A DNA stretch of 64,000 nt from positions 1 to 64,000 of the forward strand of contig JAAEPW010000261.1 of assembly GCA_024232355.1 (NCBI GenBank), written 5' to 3'. Position 1 is the first letter of the stretch; every line of letters starts with the position of its first letter. The stretch comes from Chloroflexota bacterium. GTDB taxonomy: Bacteria; Chloroflexota; Anaerolineae; B4-G1. Shown in pieces: positions 36,965-44,863 of the stretch. The translations under genes and the position numbers were made by a program. Below the pieces are notes generated by a model. The model saw only the letters and a list, made by a program, of their open reading frames with translations, was not told the DNA's origin and did not search any database.

Positions 36965-38155
36965 CTACCCCTTCACCGCACCGGCCATCATACCACGCAC
37001 GAAGAATCGCTGCATAGCAAAGAAGACGATCATTGGCAAGAGCATGGAAAAGAATGCCGCTGCCGTCAGCAAATGCGGACCCGTGAAACGGCCCACCATA
37101 TTGCTGATCTGCCAGGTCAGTACCGGTGTTTGGCCGCCAAGGAAAACCAGCGCCACCAGCAGATCGTTCCAGATCCATAGGAACTGAAAGATAGCCAATG
37201 ATGCCAGGGCCGGGACCGACAGCGGAAGGGCCAGCTTGTAGAACGCTGTCCAGTGGGATGCGCCGTCCAGGTAGACCGACTCGAAGAGTTCCTTGGGCAA
37301 CGAGCCCAAAAAGTTGCGCATGAGGTAGATGGCGTAAGGTAGGCCGAATCCGGTGTGGAAGAGCCATACACTCAGAAAGGTGCCAGTGAGACCCAACTTG
37401 GCAAAGACGCGGTAGACGGGGATCAATGTCATTTGCAACGGGACGATCTGGAGCGCCACGAGGAGGACAAATAGCCACTGACGGCCCTTAAAGTCGAGCC
37501 AGGAGAAGGCATAAGCGGCGAACGATGCGATTATAATGGGCAGAAGGGTGGCCGGGATAGTGACCAACAAGCTGTTCAGAAAGGCCATTGCCATGCCGCG
37601 CTCACCGGTCAGCCCGGCGCCAAGGCAGGCGTCATCGTCTTCAGGGTTGCCCTCGACGCACGATTCGATATAGTTCGACCGGCCCGAGTAGCCCACCAAT
37701 ACGTCCACATAGTTATTGGTGGTGAAACGCGGTCGGGTGGCTGCGGTCTCTGCGCCGGAAAGTTGCCGCATATAGGTCAGGATGTCCGCCGTTTGCTGCG
37801 CGTCGGGCATCTCCTCCACGTGAGCCTTGCCGTCTGCCAGTGGGTCGCGCAAGACGGCGGTCAAGGCAATGGAGCGGCGGAATTGCTCCACGAGCGCCGG
37901 ATCGGACAGGTTCGCTTCTGCGACATCCGCACCGTTAGCGCCATGACAGGACCCACAATATTGCCCATACACGGGCTGTCCCACTGCTTTGCGCGGCGCG
38001 AAAACCATCCACCAACCGGTTTCGACCACATCTTGCTGGGGCCGAAACGAGGCGACGAGCAGACCGACGGTTGGCAGAACCCACAGCACGCACAGAAAGA
38101 TCACCACAGCATAAAGGGGAAGCTTTTTCAATATAGATTCGTTTTCGTCGTTCAT
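36965..38155 (-). CDS. MalG-like sugar ABC permease with inserted c-type cytochrome domain
   Basis: A 396-residue inner-membrane permease. Membrane helix 1 is at about 14-34. The first extracytoplasmic loop then contains about 80 extra residues forming a class I cytochrome c: haem attachment YCGSCHGANG (CxxCH at 67-71), a helical middle, and a distal-ligand candidate Met116 in HVEEMPD followed by ILTYMRQLSG. The canonical loop resumes at RPRFTTNNYVDVL. The rest is a normal MalG: helices from about 190, and the ATPase-coupling EAA loop GSLPKELFESVYLDGASHW. It ends in GAVKG. Topology places the haem site outside the membrane, as haem c attachment requires. ATGA overlap couples it to the MalF-like gene. 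A permease with a covalent haem domain is very unusual. Confidence 0.88.
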   Translation of the reverse strand: MNDENESILKKLPLYAVVIFLCVLWVLPTVGLLVASFRPQQDVVETGWWMVFAPRKAVGQPVYGQYCGSCHGANGADVAEANLSDPALVEQFRRSIALTAVLRDPLADGKAHVEEMPDAQQTADILTYMRQLSGAETAATRPRFTTNNYVDVLVGYSGRSNYIESCVEGNPEDDDACLGAGLTGERGMAMAFLNSLLVTIPATLLPIIIASFAAYAFSWLDFKGRQWLFVLLVALQIVPLQMTLIPVYRVFAKLGLTGTFLSVWLFHTGFGLPYAIYLMRNFLGSLPKELFESVYLDGASHWTAFYKLALPLSVPALASLAIFQFLWIWNDLLVALVFLGGQTPVLTWQISNMVGRFTGPHLLTAAAFFSMLLPMIVFFAMQRFFVRGMMAGAVKG

Positions 38156-39081
38156 CGCATAGCCTCCTGTTCACGGAACCGGCGAACGTTGATATAGCCA
38201 ATCGGCAGCACGGCGAGAATGAGGACAACGGCGATAGCCGAAGATAGGCCAGAGTTGAACTTGCTGAACTGTTCGATATACATGCGCGTGGCGATGACCT
38301 GGGTGCCGGGTTGCCCTTTGCCCATGACGTACACGATGTCGAATATCTTGAGTACGTTGACGGTCATCGTGGTGAGTACAACGACGATCGTTGGTGAGAT
38401 AATGGGAACCAAAATCCTTCGAAAGATCGTCCACTCGTTGGCGCCATCTGTACGTGCGGCCTCCAACAATTCTTCGGGCACGCCCTTGAGCGCGGCCGAT
38501 AGGATGGTCATGCAAAAGCCCGTCCACATCCACACGCCGACGATGATGAGAGCGACGTTGTTGATCCAGGGGCCGGTCGTGGTCCACGGAATGGGATCAA
38601 ATCCAAGAGCGGTGACGATACCGTTGAGCACGCCGATCTGGTTTCCCTGGCTCTGGAAATCGTACATATAGCCCCAGATGACGCCGGCCCCCACGAAGGA
38701 AATGGCCATTGGCATAAAGATCACCGCCTTGGCCAACGCCTCCTGTTTGATCCGGTCCACGAGCACAGCGATGATGAGACCGAATATGGTTGTGCCCGGC
38801 ACCATAAGAACGATCCACAGTAGGTTGTTTTTGAATGCCAGGAGCATCGTGTCGTCGGTCAGGGCGTGACGATAGTTCTCAAAGATGCCCCAACACGGTT
38901 GGTCCTCTTGGCAGGTAACGGCGGCCGATTGCTCGCCCTCGGTATCCAGGAAACTCAGGTAGACGGTGTTCACAGTGGGATATACGACGAAGAAGAGCAT
39001 GATGAGCAGAGCTGGCGCGAGGTAGAACCACGGCGCAGGCCCTGATTGTTTCATTATTTCTGGCACTTGGCTCTTTGCCAT
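38152..39081 (-). CDS. MalF-like sugar ABC permease
   Basis: A 309-residue membrane subunit of a carbohydrate importer. About six helices are visible, beginning with WFYLAPALLIMLFFVVYPTV. An outside loop carries two cysteines (VTCQEDQPCWG, about 64-74). The EAA loop reads VPEELLEAARTDGANEW, the site that docks the ATPase. The ATG at 39081 is preferred, with AGGAG seven bases before it; a second ATG two codons upstream is too close to that site. It overlaps the MalG-like gene by four bases and follows the binding-protein gene after a 141-bp gap holding a hairpin. Confidence 0.92.
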   Translation of the reverse strand: MAKSQVPEIMKQSGPAPWFYLAPALLIMLFFVVYPTVNTVYLSFLDTEGEQSAAVTCQEDQPCWGIFENYRHALTDDTMLLAFKNNLLWIVLMVPGTTIFGLIIAVLVDRIKQEALAKAVIFMPMAISFVGAGVIWGYMYDFQSQGNQIGVLNGIVTALGFDPIPWTTTGPWINNVALIIVGVWMWTGFCMTILSAALKGVPEELLEAARTDGANEWTIFRRILVPIISPTIVVVLTTMTVNVLKIFDIVYVMGKGQPGTQVIATRMYIEQFSKFNSGLSSAIAVVLILAVLPIGYINVRRFREQEAMR

Positions 39082-39108
39082 GAGCATACTCCTTTCTTTT
39101 TCGAGGTT

Positions 39109-39146
39109 ACCCTGGCAAAGGTTACGGATCAAACCTTTGCCAGGGT
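39109..39146. repeat. Dispersed palindrome, copy 2 (CCCTGGCAAAGGTT family)
   Basis: accctggcaaaggtt (39109-39123) and its perfect complement (39132-39146) with an eight-base loop. It sits between the binding-protein and permease genes, where hairpins often protect the 5' part of the mRNA and raise binding-protein yield. The same arm is found at 7713. Confidence 0.75.
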
Positions 39147-39222
39147 TCCCGTGCGAGTTTCAGGGGAGACCCAGGTTGGCCGGGGTCCCCCTGACTTGCT
39201 GGGTTACCACCAGAATGAAACT

Positions 39223-41634
39223 CTAGTACACTTCGTTAGCGCGAGCCTCCACCCGTGTGAGGATTTCGTCGAGGTCGCCGCCATTGAGGTACTCTACGAC
39301 TGCCTGCCAGTAGTCCACGTTCAGGCCACCGGGGAAGCGATCATCGGCGTCAAAGCTAAAGGCTGGCGACTCGTTCATCAGCGTGGCCGCCTGGCCTTGT
39401 AACGCGCTTTCATAGTCGCCCGCGGTGACGTTGTTGTTGGGCGATAGTCCCCAGCCGGAGGACGCCAGTGCCTTGCCGCCTTCCTCGCCGAACATCCACT
39501 TTATCAGTGCGACGGCAGCGGGGTTGTCGGCGTTGAACAGCGCCATCACGTCCGCGCCACCCTGCATCGGCGCGCCGTGCTCGTCGTCGATGGCCGGGAA
39601 CATGAAAAAGGTATAGTCCTCACCGGCCACGAGGTCGGGGAACTGCTCGCCGATGACGCCGCCAGCGAAGGATGCCTGGCGCACCATGTAGGCTCCAGGA
39701 GGATCCTGGAAGGGCGGATAGAGCGAGTCGAGGAAGCTGGTGTTCAGTGTGCCCTGCGCACCGCCTACCGCGAAGGCATCTTCGGCGGCACAGATATCAT
39801 AGTACACCTCGAACGCTTCCTTGATGGCCGGGTCGGTCCATGCTATCTCGTGACGCGCCCACTGTTCGACAAAGTCAGCGCCCTGGGTGCGTAGCAGGAT
39901 GTCCTGGATCCAGTCGGTGGACACCCAGCCGGTGGCATCGCCACTCTCGATTCCACAAGACCAGGCTACCCCGCCATCGGCCACGATCTGTTCCATCAGT
40001 CCCCTCAGCGCATCATAAGTAGCGGGGATTTCATAACCCATCGCGTCAAAGACTGGCGGGCTGTACCACACCAGCGACTTGGTGTCGGCCTTGAAGAAGG
40101 CCCCGTAGACCGTGCCCTCGACGCTGCCCAGGCTCTGCCAGGCCGGCGAGTACTGATCCAGGTCAATGATGCCGCCAACGGGCACCATATAGTCCTTGTA
40201 CTGAGCCAGCAGGCCGGGGTTGGGCAGGCCAGCGATGTCGGGCGGGTTGCCACCCTCGATGCGGGTGGAGTAGACGGCCAGGTCGCGCGTGCCCTCGTAC
40301 TCTAATGTGAGGTTGCACTCATCCAGGAAGGGCTGCAGGATGCTCTTGAAAGTGCCTTCCTCGTCGGCGCTCCACACGCCGATCATTGAGACTGTGCCGC
40401 CAGAAGCGCCCATGCACGGATCCTCCTCGACGCTCACTGCCTCGCCGTAGACTTCCTTGGCGCGCTGCTCTATCCGCGTGAGGATGGTGTCCAGGTCGCC
40501 GCCATTGAGGTACTCTACGACTGCCTGCCAGTAGTCCACGTTTAGGCCACCGGGGAAGCGATCGTCGGCGTCAAAACTAAAGGACGGGGCCTCGTTCATC
40601 AGCGTGGCCGCTTGGCCCTGGAGTGCGCTTTCGTAATCACTTGCGGTGATGTTGTTGTTGGGTGACAGTCCCCAGCCAGAGGCAGCCAGTGTCTTGCCAC
40701 CTTCCTCGCCGAACATGTAGTTCATCAGTGCCGCGGCGGCAGCGTTGTCGGCGTTAAACAGCGCCATCACGTCTGCACCACCCTGCATCGGTGCGCCGAT
40801 GGAGGAATCCACCTCGGGGAACATGAAAAAGGTATAGTCCTCACCGGCCACGAGGTCGGGGAACTGCTCGCCGATGACGCCGCCAGCGAAGGATGCCTGG
40901 CGTACCATGTAAGCTCCGGGCGGATCCTCGAAAGGCGGGTAGAGCGATTCGAGGAAGCTAGTGTTCAGTGTACCCTGCGCGCCGCCCACCGCGAAGGTGT
41001 CGTCGGCGCAGAATACAGAGTACGCCTCGAACGCCTCCTTGATGGCCGGGTCGGTCCACGGTATCTCGTGACGCGTCCATTGTTCGACAAAGTCAGCGCC
41101 CTGGGTCCGTAGCAGGATGTCCTGGATCCAGTCGGTGGACACCCAGCCGGTGGCATCGCCACTCTCAATGCCACAGGAGAGCGGTGCGCCGCCGTCGGCC
41201 ACGATTTGATCCATCAAGTCCACCATTTCATCCATAGTGGCCGGTATCGCATAGCCCATCGCATCAAAGACCGGCGGGCTGTACCAGACCAGCGACTTGG
41301 TGTCAGCCTTGAAGAAGGCTCCGTAGACCGTGCCCTCGACGCTACCCAGGCTCTGCCAGGCTGGTGAGTATTGGCCCAAGTCAATGACGCTGCCCAATGG
41401 CGCCATATAGTCCTTGTACTGAGCCAGCAGACCAGGGTTGGGCAGGCCGGCGATGTCAGGCGGGTTGCCGCCCTCGATGCGGGTAGAGTAGACGGCCAAG
41501 TCGCGCGTGCCCTCGTACTCTAGTGTGATGTTACACTTGTCCAGGAAGGGCTGTAGGATGCTCTTGAAAGTGCCTTCCTCGTCGGCGCTCCACACGCCGA
41601 TCATAGAGACTGTGCCGCCCTCGCCACCCATGCA
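39223..41634. repeat. Tandem direct repeat inside the binding-protein gene, period 1218 bp
   Basis: Unit 1 begins at the Cys codon at 41634 and unit 2 at the equivalent codon at 40416, giving an offset of exactly 1218 bp (406 codons). Long nucleotide stretches are identical between units, so the duplication is recent or kept similar by gene conversion. Confidence 0.85.
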
Positions 41635-41787
41635 GTCGTCTTCTTCGGTCGGGGTGTCAGCAGGCGGTGCCTCAGTTGGTTCTGGCTCTTGGGTGGGAGC
41701 GGGCGTGGCCTCGGGGCCACATGCTGTCAGGAGCATACTACCCACCACCAGTACCGATAATAGAATCCACCATACACGTTTAAACAT
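39223..41787 (-). CDS. Sugar-binding lipoprotein with two tandem near-identical binding domains
   Basis: An 854-residue extracytoplasmic solute-binding protein, about twice the normal 400-450. A signal peptide ends in lipobox LLTAC (Cys23), followed by a Pro/Thr/Glu-rich linker. Domain 1 (about 52-457) and domain 2 (about 458-854) are family 1 (MalE-type) binding proteins. Both start CMG, share GTVSMIGVWSADEEG and end in YWQAVVEYLNGGDL. By eye they are 85-90% identical over about 395 residues. AAGGAG precedes the ATG. It is the first gene of the transporter operon, downstream of the LacI gene. The duplicate domains may raise capture capacity or bind different sugars; differences cluster in a few loops. 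Confidence 0.9.
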   Translation of the reverse strand: MFKRVWWILLSVLVVGSMLLTACGPEATPAPTQEPEPTEAPPADTPTEEDDCMGGEGGTVSMIGVWSADEEGTFKSILQPFLDKCNITLEYEGTRDLAVYSTRIEGGNPPDIAGLPNPGLLAQYKDYMAPLGSVIDLGQYSPAWQSLGSVEGTVYGAFFKADTKSLVWYSPPVFDAMGYAIPATMDEMVDLMDQIVADGGAPLSCGIESGDATGWVSTDWIQDILLRTQGADFVEQWTRHEIPWTDPAIKEAFEAYSVFCADDTFAVGGAQGTLNTSFLESLYPPFEDPPGAYMVRQASFAGGVIGEQFPDLVAGEDYTFFMFPEVDSSIGAPMQGGADVMALFNADNAAAAALMNYMFGEEGGKTLAASGWGLSPNNNITASDYESALQGQAATLMNEAPSFSFDADDRFPGGLNVDYWQAVVEYLNGGDLDTILTRIEQRAKEVYGEAVSVEEDPCMGASGGTVSMIGVWSADEEGTFKSILQPFLDECNLTLEYEGTRDLAVYSTRIEGGNPPDIAGLPNPGLLAQYKDYMVPVGGIIDLDQYSPAWQSLGSVEGTVYGAFFKADTKSLVWYSPPVFDAMGYEIPATYDALRGLMEQIVADGGVAWSCGIESGDATGWVSTDWIQDILLRTQGADFVEQWARHEIAWTDPAIKEAFEVYYDICAAEDAFAVGGAQGTLNTSFLDSLYPPFQDPPGAYMVRQASFAGGVIGEQFPDLVAGEDYTFFMFPAIDDEHGAPMQGGADVMALFNADNPAAVALIKWMFGEEGGKALASSGWGLSPNNNVTAGDYESALQGQAATLMNESPAFSFDADDRFPGGLNVDYWQAVVEYLNGGDLDEILTRVEARANEVY

Positions 41788-41888
41788 TTTCTTCTCTCCT
41801 TACGTAATAGTTTTGGTTATGACCCAAGTGAACTCATAAGCCTCATTGTTGAGGCCCTGCGATGATGATTATGTTTATTTCTCTTAAT

Positions 41889-42947
41889 TCACCTCCTTTT
41901 TTCAGATGATGATTCACGACCATCTGCCCCACACGATTGCCGCACGACGAGTTCGGTTTGCAAGAGTATCTCTCGTTCCTCAACCGGCTCCCCCCCAATG
42001 ATTTGCATCAGCAGCGTTGCAGCCCGATAGCCGAGTTCATAAGCAGGCAGCCGCATCGTCGTTAACGGTGGGTCCACATAGTTCGCTAGTTGCACGTCGT
42101 CGAACCCGACCATCGCGACGTCGAGCGGGACTTGTAATCCCCGCTCTTTGATCAGCACCAGTGCGCCAAAGGCCACCAAGTCGCTGGCGACGAAAACGGC
42201 GGTGGGGGGTTCGGGAAGATCGAGTAATTGTTCCATCGCCACGCGACCGCTTTCCTCATGAAAGTTACCGTAGCGTACCGGTACTTTGTCAAGGCAAAGC
42301 TCAGCCTCTTCCATTGCTTGGCGGTATCCGACCAACCGGTCACGAGCGGCGGTGTACTCTAGCGGAGCGTTGGTGATCATTCCTATCTGCTTGTGTCCCA
42401 ATTCAATCAGATGTTCCACGGCCTGCTTTGCCGCACCTACGTTGTCTACATCCACGAAAGGAAGGTTCGAGTCAGGCAATTGCCCCAAAAGCACAACTGG
42501 AAAATTCTCAGCCTTTAAGCGTAGCAGTTCCTGGTCGTCATAGCGGGGACCGGAGAGGATGATGCCGTCAATGTGTTTTTCTCGCACCAGACCGATATAA
42601 GCCTCGGGCGACGTTACATCTCCCACAGAATGAATCAATGCACGAAAGCCGTTTTCCTGGACAGCCTCCCCCACGCTGCGCAACACCTCGGGTAAAAAGA
42701 TATCGGCAAAGATGCAGTCATGACTTTGGCAGAGAACAAAGCCAATGGTCCGAGTGCGGCCACTGACGAGGGTGCGGGCAGCTGCATCGGGGTAATAGTT
42801 CAAGCGACGTGCCACTTTGAGGATGCGTTGACGTGTTTCAGGGCTGATACGCACACCGGCGACATCGTTGAGCACAAGCGAAACGGTCGTACGAGAGACA
42901 CCAGCTTCTTCAGCGATCTGACGTTGTGTGGGGCGGGATTTGGGCAT
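41889..42947 (-). CDS. LacI-family transcriptional regulator
   Basis: A 352-residue LacI/GalR regulator. The N-terminal helix-turn-helix and hinge helix are [20 protein letters not shown] (7-26) and the region [18 protein letters not shown]. The periplasmic-binding-protein-like effector domain runs from about 65, with [12 protein letters not shown] and the dimer-interface strand [22 protein letters not shown]. It is the first gene of a probable lacI-transporter unit; the binding-protein gene follows after 101 bp. A consensus promoter with a CG-centred palindrome at the start point suggests autorepression relieved by a sugar. Confidence 0.93.
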   Translation of the reverse strand: MPKSRPTQRQIAEEAGVSRTTVSLVLNDVAGVRISPETRQRILKVARRLNYYPDAAARTLVSGRTRTIGFVLCQSHDCIFADIFLPEVLRSVGEAVQENGFRALIHSVGDVTSPEAYIGLVREKHIDGIILSGPRYDDQELLRLKAENFPVVLLGQLPDSNLPFVDVDNVGAAKQAVEHLIELGHKQIGMITNAPLEYTAARDRLVGYRQAMEEAELCLDKVPVRYGNFHEESGRVAMEQLLDLPEPPTAVFVASDLVAFGALVLIKERGLQVPLDVAMVGFDDVQLANYVDPPLTTMRLPAYELGYRAATLLMQIIGGEPVEEREILLQTELVVRQSCGADGRESSSEKRR

Positions 42948-42993
42948 GGATTGGCCTTTTTCTTAAGATGAATGGATTGGATGACACGTGTTA

Positions 42994-43007
42994 GTAACAC
43001 GTGTTAC
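42994..43007. promoter_or_regulatory. LacI-type operator at the lacI start point
   Basis: gtaacacgtgttac is a perfect 14-bp palindrome with a central CG, as LacI-family sites usually have. A partial copy, acacgtgtta, directly adjoins it at 42984-42993. It begins right after the -10 box of the lacI promoter (43009). Confidence 0.7.
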
Positions 43008-43008
43008 C

Positions 43009-43037
43009 ATTATAGTGATAAAGAGAGAATTTGTCAA
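43009..43037 (-). promoter_or_regulatory. Consensus promoter of the lacI gene
   Basis: On the minus strand, TTGACA (43037-43032), 17-bp spacer, TATAAT (43014-43009): both hexamers and the spacing are exact sigma-70 consensus. The LacI-type palindrome covers the start point. Confidence 0.88.
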
Positions 43038-43065
43038 CAATCTGGTGGGAAAAAGCGGCAAAAGC

Positions 43066-43093
43066 TTGACAGACCGATTTTTTATGATATAAT
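43066..43093 (+). promoter_or_regulatory. Consensus promoter of the GntR-fusion gene
   Basis: TTGACA (43066-43071), 16-bp spacer, TATAAT (43088-43093): both hexamers are exact. The -10 box lies inside the left arm of the palindrome at 43084-43111. Confidence 0.85.
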
Positions 43094-43111
43094 GTTATTA
43101 CATTATATCAT
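43084..43111. promoter_or_regulatory. Putative operator of the GntR-fusion regulator
   Basis: atgatataatg (43084-43094), spacer ttatta, and the exact complement cattatatcat (43101-43111). Perfect 11-bp arms overlap the -10 box, a position for self-repression by a dimeric GntR-type protein. Confidence 0.65.
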
Positions 43112-43151
43112 TGTTCTGGCCAACCACACTCATCCCCAACGAGGCGCATCT

Positions 43152-44633
43152 ATGGCAAGCATCGATCGTGATTCCCCTATTCCCATATACCATCAACTCA
43201 AAACTTTGATTCGGGAACAGATTGAGAGCGGCGTATGGAGACCGGGGGAACGAATTCCTACTGAACTAGAGCTGTGTCGGTCGTATAACATCAGCCGTTC
43301 CCCTGTGCGACAGGCACTTGGTGAACTGTCGTATGAGGGGTTACTCGTCCGTCGTCCGGCTCTGGGTACTTTTGTCAGGGATCGTACAGTCGCAGGCCCG
43401 GCACAGGATACGGTGATTCAGGTGATGAGTTCGGATCCCCGCTGGTCAACGGTGCTCGACCAAGTCTCTCACGTTTGGAATGCAAAGTACTCTCAAAAAA
43501 TCACATTCCACGTTCAAGTAGTTGATCACAGCCAGTTCTACAACTTGTTAAGTTCAGATGTCGGTCGCGGGACTGCTCCCGATGTGGCATTAGTGGACAC
43601 CGTGTGGGTGGCCGGGTTGGCGCAATCTGGCTTTCTCTATGCCTTGGAAGATCTGATTACCCGGCAGAATTATGACGAATTTGTAGGCGACTTGTACCCA
43701 GCTTTTGTCGAGGCCAGCTCCTTTGAAGGTAAATTGTATGGATGGCCGGCCAAAGCGGATGCGTCCCTACTTTGGTACCGTAAAGATTGGTTTACTCAGG
43801 AGGGGTTAGAGCCTCCACAGGATTGGGACGATTTGCTGGATGTGTCTAGACATTTTCTCCAGTCCCAAGTGCGAGAGCGTTATGCGCTGGATCATCCGTT
43901 GGCCTTTCCCAGTGGGGTAGCCGGTGGTGAGGCGACGGTGTATAATTTGATGTCTTTTGTTTGGTCGGCCGGTGGAAAGATTTTTGACGCGGAGACAGTT
44001 GTGCTCGATAGTCCTGACACGCAGCGAGCTATTCAGTTTTTGCGAGAATTGGTAACAGGCCATCGTGCCAGCCCACTTAAAGTGGTGAATTATAAGGCAA
44101 CCACGTCCCTCAAATTGTTTGCCAGTGGAAAGGTAGCTATGGCGCTTGGCGGCAGCTATGAGAGTGATCTTATCCGTAATGCAAGTAGTTGGAAAGGCGA
44201 CGAACTTTTGCAGCGAGCTGGTTACGTGGCGCCACCGGCTGCGCCGGGAAAGTATTCGGTTTCGACGGTAGGGGGATCGAGCTATGTGATCCTGCGGCAA
44301 TGCCAGAGCCCCGCACTGATGATGGATATTCTCAAGGTTGCCACGGATGCAAACGTTGTCGGAGATATGTATCGTTCCATGTTGCAGGATTCGCCTTCCT
44401 TATCTTTTGGCAATCTTCTTAGGGCGGAAACTGATCCGTTATTGGCAAAGACCTCACGTATGGTTGCATCGGGGCGCGCACGTCCATCAATCCCTGAATA
44501 TTTCAAGGTCTCTCGCCAATTGCAGGCCATGTTTGAGGCAGTGATTTCTGATTCTGTGCCTGTGACAGAAATTGCACGACGTACGGCAGAGTTTGTCGGC
44601 GTGATTACGGGTCGTGACCTGGATGGTCCTTGA
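43152..44633 (+). CDS. GntR-family regulator fused to a solute-binding-protein domain
   Basis: A 493-residue cytoplasmic regulator. Residues 1-75 form a GntR winged helix (PIYHQLKTLIREQIESG, then YNISRSPVRQALGELSYEG). Residues from about 85 are a family 1 extracellular-solute-binding fold without signal peptide or lipobox: SSDVGRGTAPDVALVDTVW, YGWPAKADASLLWYRKDWF and a late AMALGGSYESD. The domain probably senses a sugar inside the cell. The ATG at 43152 is chosen with GAGG seven bases before it; the frame is open upstream, but that stretch contains the promoter and the palindrome. It diverges from the LacI gene and precedes the peptide-type transporter on the same strand, which it may control. 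Confidence 0.87.
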   Translation: MASIDRDSPIPIYHQLKTLIREQIESGVWRPGERIPTELELCRSYNISRSPVRQALGELSYEGLLVRRPALGTFVRDRTVAGPAQDTVIQVMSSDPRWSTVLDQVSHVWNAKYSQKITFHVQVVDHSQFYNLLSSDVGRGTAPDVALVDTVWVAGLAQSGFLYALEDLITRQNYDEFVGDLYPAFVEASSFEGKLYGWPAKADASLLWYRKDWFTQEGLEPPQDWDDLLDVSRHFLQSQVRERYALDHPLAFPSGVAGGEATVYNLMSFVWSAGGKIFDAETVVLDSPDTQRAIQFLRELVTGHRASPLKVVNYKATTSLKLFASGKVAMALGGSYESDLIRNASSWKGDELLQRAGYVAPPAAPGKYSVSTVGGSSYVILRQCQSPALMMDILKVATDANVVGDMYRSMLQDSPSLSFGNLLRAETDPLLAKTSRMVASGRARPSIPEYFKVSRQLQAMFEAVISDSVPVTEIARRTAEFVGVITGRDLDGP

Positions 44634-44863
44634 GAGGATACCGGGTACTTGGCGAATTGTTGAGGAAAACATCAAGCAAAAAGTGTAGACGCGAGTGTAA
44701 AGTAGAATACAATTTGGGTCTATGACCCTCACAAAATTGCTCGCAATAGAAGGAGAAATTTCATTGTAGAAAAGGAGGTGGTGTATAGTTTCTAGTTCGT
44801 TCCCATTTGTTGTTTGTTCTGTGTTAGTAAACCAATTTCAGTTAACTCAAAAGGAGAAGAAGA

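Noticed and set aside
42972..43151. A longer N-terminus for the GntR-fusion protein
   Set aside because: This stretch contains the promoter, the -10 box and the palindrome, and it encodes nothing GntR-like.
44634..44863. Promoter for the Opp-type operon
   Set aside because: Several weak -10-like strings (such as TAGAAT near 44703) exist, but none has an acceptable -35 partner, so no site is called.
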